Assembly (NCBI GenBank): GCA_001549895.1
Contig: AP014719.1
Coordinates: 1,984,001 to 2,048,000 of the forward strand
Direction of reading: 5' to 3'
DNA: 64,000 nt
DNA from: Arthrobacter sp. Hiyo8
GTDB taxonomy: Bacteria; Actinomycetota; Actinomycetes; Actinomycetales; Micrococcaceae
This document shows positions 59,908 through 64,000 of this stretch, piece by piece. Within the stretch, counting starts at the first letter, position 1; each line of letters opens with the position of its first letter. The translations under genes and the position numbers were made by a program. The notes below the pieces were generated by a model that saw only the letters and a program-made list of their open reading frames with translations, was not told the DNA's origin and searched no databases.

Positions 59908-61092
59908 ATGACCAGCTCCGCCCCTACCCCCACCACCCCTCACGACGGCGAACCGGGCAAGCCAACCCTGGGTGTTGCCGCGATCGGCTACGCGTTCATG
60001 GGCAAGGCCCATTCCAATGCGTGGCGGAACGTGGCCAGCTACTTCGACGTCCCGGCCTTCGAGCAGAAAGTGCTCGTGGGCCGGGACGCGGAACAGGTCG
60101 CCGAGGCCGCGGCCAGGTACGGGTGGAGCGAGTCCGCCACGGACTGGCGCCAGGTGATCGAACGCGATGACATCCATATCGTGGATATCTGCGCCCCGGG
60201 CTGGATGCACGCCGAAATCGCCATCGCGGCACTGGAAGCGGGCAAGCACGTGCTCGTGGAAAAACCCCTCGCGAACACCCTGGCCGAGGCCGAAGCCATG
60301 ACCGACGCCGCGCGCGCCGCCCGCGCGCGCGGCATCCAGTCCATGATCGGCTTCAACTACCGCCGCGTCCCGGCCCTGGCCCTCGCGAAGGAGCTCATCG
60401 CCGAGGGCAGGCTGGGCACCGTCCGGCACGTCCGCGCCGCCTACCTGCAGGACTGGCTCGTGGACGCCGATTCCCCCATGACCTGGCGGCTGAACAAGGA
60501 AACCGCCGGATCCGGGGCACTGGGTGACATCGCCTCCCACGCCATCGACCAGGTCCTCTTCCTCCTCGGGGACACCGTCACCGAGGTCTCCGGCCGGCTG
60601 CACACTTTCGTGGACCACCGCCCCGGCGCGGACGGCCCGGAACAAGTAACGGTCGACGACGCCGCCTGGGCCACGCTGACCCTCGCCTCCGGGGCGGTCG
60701 CCTCCGTGGAAGTCTCCCGCATGGCCACGGGCAAGAAGAACTCCCTCACGATGGAAATCTACGGCGACAAGGGCTCGCTCCTGTTCGACCTGGAATCCAT
60801 CAACGAGCTCGGTTTCATGGACGCCACCGTGCCCGTCCGGGAGCAGGGCTTCCGCCGGATCCTGGTCAACGAACCCGAACACCCCTACATGAACGCCTGG
60901 TGGCCGCAAGGCCACGTGATCGGCTGGGAGCACACTTTCACCCACGAAATCCGTGACTTCCTTGTGGCCATCGACGCCGGGACGCCGCCCTCGCCGTCGT
61001 TCGAGGAAGGCCTCGCCGTCCAGCAGGTCCTGGCCGCCATCGAGGAATCCGCCGACGCCAAGTCCGCCATCATCCAGGTCGCCGGCCACTGA
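59908..61092 (+). CDS. Gfo/Idh/MocA dehydrogenase 3 of the glycoside operon
   Basis: 394 intact residues. TLGVAAIGYAFMGKAHSNAW is the Rossmann start with the family's FMGKAHSNAW motif; HVLVEKPLANTLAEAEAMTD holds EKP; GSGALGDIASHAIDQVLFLL is the catalytic D-x-x-x-H region. It is the cleanest of the three dehydrogenase genes. The next gene follows after 46 bp. Confidence 0.92.
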   Translation: MTSSAPTPTTPHDGEPGKPTLGVAAIGYAFMGKAHSNAWRNVASYFDVPAFEQKVLVGRDAEQVAEAAARYGWSESATDWRQVIERDDIHIVDICAPGWMHAEIAIAALEAGKHVLVEKPLANTLAEAEAMTDAARAARARGIQSMIGFNYRRVPALALAKELIAEGRLGTVRHVRAAYLQDWLVDADSPMTWRLNKETAGSGALGDIASHAIDQVLFLLGDTVTEVSGRLHTFVDHRPGADGPEQVTVDDAAWATLTLASGAVASVEVSRMATGKKNSLTMEIYGDKGSLLFDLESINELGFMDATVPVREQGFRRILVNEPEHPYMNAWWPQGHVIGWEHTFTHEIRDFLVAIDAGTPPSPSFEEGLAVQQVLAAIEESADAKSAIIQVAGH

Positions 61093-61138
61093 TAGCCCTG
61101 GCCTGAAGCACGCCCCGAAACTTTCCCAAGGAGAACCA

Positions 61139-62134
61139 ATGCCCCGCCCGTATACCCTGTTCACCGGCCAGTGGGCCGACCTGCCCTTCGAGGAAGTCGC
61201 CAAGCTCGCCTCCGGCTGGGGCTATGACGGCCTGGAAATCGCCGTGTCCGGCGACCACCTGGACGCCTGGCGCTGGGACGAACCCGGCTACGTCGAGTCC
61301 AAACTCGCCATCCTGGACAAATACAACCTCAAGGTCTGGGCCATCTCCAACCACCTCAAGGGCCAGGCCGTGTGCGATGACCCCATCGACTTCCGCCACC
61401 AAGCCATCGTCGGGGCCAAGGTCTGGGCGACGGGGACCCCGAAGGCGTCCGCCAACGCGCCGCCGAGGAAATGAAGCACACCGCCCGCCTCGCCAAAGCA
61501 CTCGGGGTGGACACCGTCGTCGGGTTCACCGGCTCCTCCATCTGGCAGTACGTCGCCATGTTCCCGCCCGTCCCCGAGAAAGTCATCGAGGCCGGCTACC
61601 AGGACTTCGCCGACCGCTGGAACCCCATCCTGGACGTCTTCGACGAATGCGGCGTCCGCTTCGCCCACGAAGTCCACCCGAGCGAGATCGCCTACGACTA
61701 CTGGACCACCGTCCGGACCCTGGAAGCGATCGGGCACCGGGAAGCGTTCGGCCTGAACTGGGACCCCTCCCACTTCATGTGGCAAGGCATCGATCCCGTC
61801 TCCTTCATCTGGGACTTCAAGGACCGGATCTACCACGTGGACTGCAAGGACACCAAGCTGCGCCCCACCGGCCGCAACACCGTCCTGGGCTCCCACCTGC
61901 CCTGGGGCGACCCCCGCCGCGGCTGGGACTTCGTCTCCGCCGGACGCGGCGACGTGCCCTGGGAATCGAGCTTCCGCGCCCTCACCGCGATCGGCTACAA
62001 CGGCCCGATCTCCGTGGAATGGGAGGACGCCGGCATGGACCGCCTCCACGGCGCCCCGAAGCCCTCGCGGCCCTCAAGAAGTTCGACTTCCCGCCTCCCA
62101 AACCAGCTTCGACGCCGCCTTCAGCCAGGACTAA
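61139..62134 (+). CDS. TIM-barrel sugar isomerase/epimerase 2
   Basis: About 332 residues from ATG 61139 after [27 protein letters not shown] and [16 protein letters not shown] form the first strands. [19 protein letters not shown] supplies a Glu and His, [15 protein letters not shown] an Asp and His, and [16 protein letters not shown] and [17 protein letters not shown] complete the metal site. Three deletions (near 61440, 62060 and 62100) break it. It probably handles the 3-keto-sugar or its rearranged product; unproven. Confidence 0.88.
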
Positions 62135-62137
62135 GGG

Positions 62138-63014
62138 ATGTCCGACGTGAGCAACGACGGGTTCGTCCCGCTGTTCGACGGCGTCAGCCTGGCCGGATGG
62201 CACGCCGCACCTCGGATCTACGGTTCGGTGTATCCCGGCGGCCGAGCGTCCTTGAGCATTTCGATAGCCTGGGACTTGAGCGCCCCGTGGAACCGGAGAA
62301 GCATCCTGCCCGCTGGAAGGTTGAAGACGGCGTCCTTGTCGGCGAGCAGGACGCCCCGGGAGCGGCTACGGCGGCTACCTGGTCAGCGACCAGGCGTTTG
62401 GGGACTTCGAATTGCTCCTTGAGATGCGCCCCGATTGGCCTGCGGATACCGGCGTGATGATCCGGCGTCAACGGGACAGCTGGGAAGGGTTCCAGGTCCT
62501 CGTGGACCATCGCCCGTCCGGCGGAATCGGCGGCTTCTTCGGCAACGGACTGGCGAGTTTCTCGGCGGTTCCGTTCGCGATCGACGTCGTCCGCGACGAC
62601 GCCGGCCGGCCCACCGGCCTTGTTGCCGACAACCCGGCCACCTCTGTGGAACCGGTCACGGAAGCGAAGCGCGACCGGCTCAGCTACGCGGCCGACGTCG
62701 ACGATTTCCTGAAAGTCTGGCGCTGGGATGACTGGAACGAATTACGGATCCGCTGCGTGGGTGCCATGCCGGTCATCACCACCTGGATCAACGGCGTCAA
62801 GATCGCCGAACTCGATACCGCCGCCCTGGAATCGCCCAATTACGACGCCGACGCGGTCTTCGAGGTGCTGGGCGACCGAGGGCATATCGCCCTCGAAGTC
62901 CACGACAACGACTCCATGTTCGGCGAAGCCCGCTGGGGTGTCGGGGCGCAATGCCGGTGGCGGAACATCCGGATCAAGGAACTCCCGGCCGGCTCCGGCG
63001 GGGGCTCACAGTGA
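62138..63014 (+). CDS. DUF1080 protein (3-keto-disaccharide/glycoside hydrolase-like)
   Basis: About 292 residues. [19 protein letters not shown] is the first strand of the DUF1080 sandwich, [20 protein letters not shown] the second, and [20 protein letters not shown] with [20 protein letters not shown] the core. Two deletions occur near 62245 and 62365. DUF1080 includes enzymes that cleave 3-keto-glycosides by elimination or hydration. In this operon, beside Gfo/Idh dehydrogenases, that activity is likely. No signal peptide is seen, so it acts in the cytosol. Confidence 0.85.
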
Positions 63015-63909
63015 TACGGACCCTCCAACCCGGCCAGCGCTGCGAGGTATGGATCGCCTCTGTCAGCGGCACTTCCGAGCTCGTCTTTGCCACGGAAGAT
63101 CTGCTGCTGGAGGCACCGAACTGGACGCTCGACGGCCGGGCCCTCATCCTCAACGGAGACGGTGCGCTGTGGCGGTTGGATCTTTCCGGGGAACTGGACA
63201 CAGGCGGACTCGAAAAGATAGCTGTCACTGGCATTCCGGACCTCAATAACGACCACGTCCTCGCACCCGATGGCGCCACCATTTACCTCTCGGCGAATGA
63301 CGGCCACATCTACCGCGCGGCCCTCGACGGCGGGGAAGCCACCAGGATCACGGACGACGACGGGTGGTTCCATTTCCTGCACGGCGTCAGCCGCGACGGA
63401 AAGACGCTGGCCTACGTCGGAATTGAAGCCGGTGACTTCACGCAGCCGGGCCGGCTCATCACGATTCCTGCAGGGGGCGGCCAGACCACCGCGATCGACA
63501 TCGACGGCCACTGCGATGGTCCCGAGTATTCGCTCGATGGGGACTGGCTGTACTTCAATACCGAAGCCTTCACGGACCAGCCGGGCCACGCCCAGCTTGC
63601 CCGGGTGCGGACCAGCCACGCAAGCGGGCCGGAGCGCCTGCTTGAAAGCGACACCGTCGATTGGTTCCCGCACCTCTCACCCGACGGGCATCTGGCCAGC
63701 TACATCCGCTTCCCCGGCGGGACGGTGGGCCATCCCGCCGACTTGCCGGTCGACGTCGTCGTTGTTTCCACGAGTGACTGGGCGACGCCGTTCCACACCT
63801 GGCCCTCTTCGGCGGCCAGGGAACCCTCAACGTCAACAGCTGGTCACCCGACTCGGAGCGGTTTGCTTTTGTTGCCTATCCCATCAATCTCTTAGAAGAG
63901 GCACCATGA
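63011..63909 (+). CDS. TolB-like beta-propeller (PD40) protein
   Basis: About 299 residues, GTG 63011 overlapping the DUF1080 stop by 4 bp. [20 protein letters not shown], then [14 protein letters not shown], are WD40-like PD40 blades. [17 protein letters not shown] is another blade. One C is missing at 63798-63799; restoring it gives [18 protein letters not shown] and [10 protein letters not shown] to TGA 63907-63909. Cytosolic; the role may be sugar or oligosaccharide binding. It overlaps the next gene by 4 bp. Confidence 0.82.
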
Positions 63910-64000
63910 ATGACGTCCCCGCCCTTGAAGCATTGGAAGCGCTCAAACGCCAGGAAGAGGAGCTGGTTTTCACCTCGTTCGACCATGGAGACGCGTGGAG
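63906..64000 (+). CDS. UPF0303/HbpS-like protein, 5' end only
   Basis: The ATG at 63906 overlaps the previous TGA. The visible start [20 protein letters not shown] then [11 protein letters not shown] fits the N terminus of UPF0303 or haem-degrading HbpS-type proteins. The gene runs out of the window. Assignment is tentative. Confidence 0.55.
   Translation, partial: MNDVPALEALEALKRQEEELVFTSFDHGDAW

Noticed and set aside
57940..61203. A 1,087-codon open frame on the minus strand
   Set aside because: It runs antisense to four clear + strand genes (isomerase 1, dehydrogenases 2 and 3, start of isomerase 2). High GC keeps the antisense frame open, and its translation has no recognisable motif.

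Overview
The window is high-GC DNA from an actinobacterium, most probably an Arthrobacter-type member of the Micrococcaceae. This rests on a RamB-type regulator divergent from aceA with aceB beyond it, actinobacterial families such as the DUF4916 Nudix protein, a YcnI copper protein, a Nei2-type glycosylase and an Lhr helicase, and GC-rich codon use. I see no rRNA, tRNA, CRISPR array, transposase or phage gene. Assignment to genus is inference.

A property of the sequence itself dominates the annotation. More than half of the genes are broken by single-base deletions, and every case I could frame on the + strand shifts the reading frame in the same direction. Where the missing base can be placed it lies in a run of C or G shortened by one (CCCC to CCC, GGGGG to GGGG and similar). 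I read these as sequencing or assembly errors and annotate each broken gene as one CDS over its full reconstructed span.

Layout. 1-9.8 kb: a cation/proton antiporter, a putative copper pair (membrane protein plus YcnI), a lipoprotein, the Lhr helicase and the Nei2 DNA glycosylase. 9.8-15.6 kb: small regulator-target modules (MocR regulator with yczE, TetR with a DUF4188 protein, ArsR with an SRPBCC protein) and a pseudouridine synthase. 16-22 kb: SRPBCC, macrodomain, DedA, PEP carboxylase and a DUF1684 protein. 22-31 kb: a catabolic locus for an unidentified sugar. It has a LacI regulator, a Gfo/Idh-PmoA fusion, an operon of Gfo/Idh dehydrogenase, DUF993 protein and TIM-barrel isomerase, an MFS transporter and a rhamnose-mutarotase-type protein. 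LacI-type operators of about 18 bp stand in front of three of these units. 31-34.4 kb: acyl-CoA dehydrogenase with a coupled SDR, then an intracellular-looking GH76 protein. 34.4-44.8 kb: mostly small conserved proteins, plus tgt, a two-gene ABC exporter and a YhhQ/VUT transporter; tgt and VUT together suggest queuine salvage. 44.8-49.8 kb: the glyoxylate bypass (ramB, aceA, aceB). 50-64 kb: an MFS transporter, a ROK regulator and a long co-directional operon with a sugar-binding lipoprotein, two permeases, three Gfo/Idh dehydrogenases, two TIM-barrel isomerases, a DUF1080 protein and a TolB-like protein. That set fits oxidative 3-keto cleavage of a glycoside.

The most unusual non-coding content is a repeat family in five intergenic clusters (15.6, 18.0, 35.6, 42.0 and 43.0 kb). 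The core (ACATAW followed by GTGAGCGAGSGTC) recurs at exactly 32-bp spacing, and arrays are usually arranged as outward-facing mirror images. Two other palindrome families occur twice each, and a large nested palindrome separates aceA from aceB.
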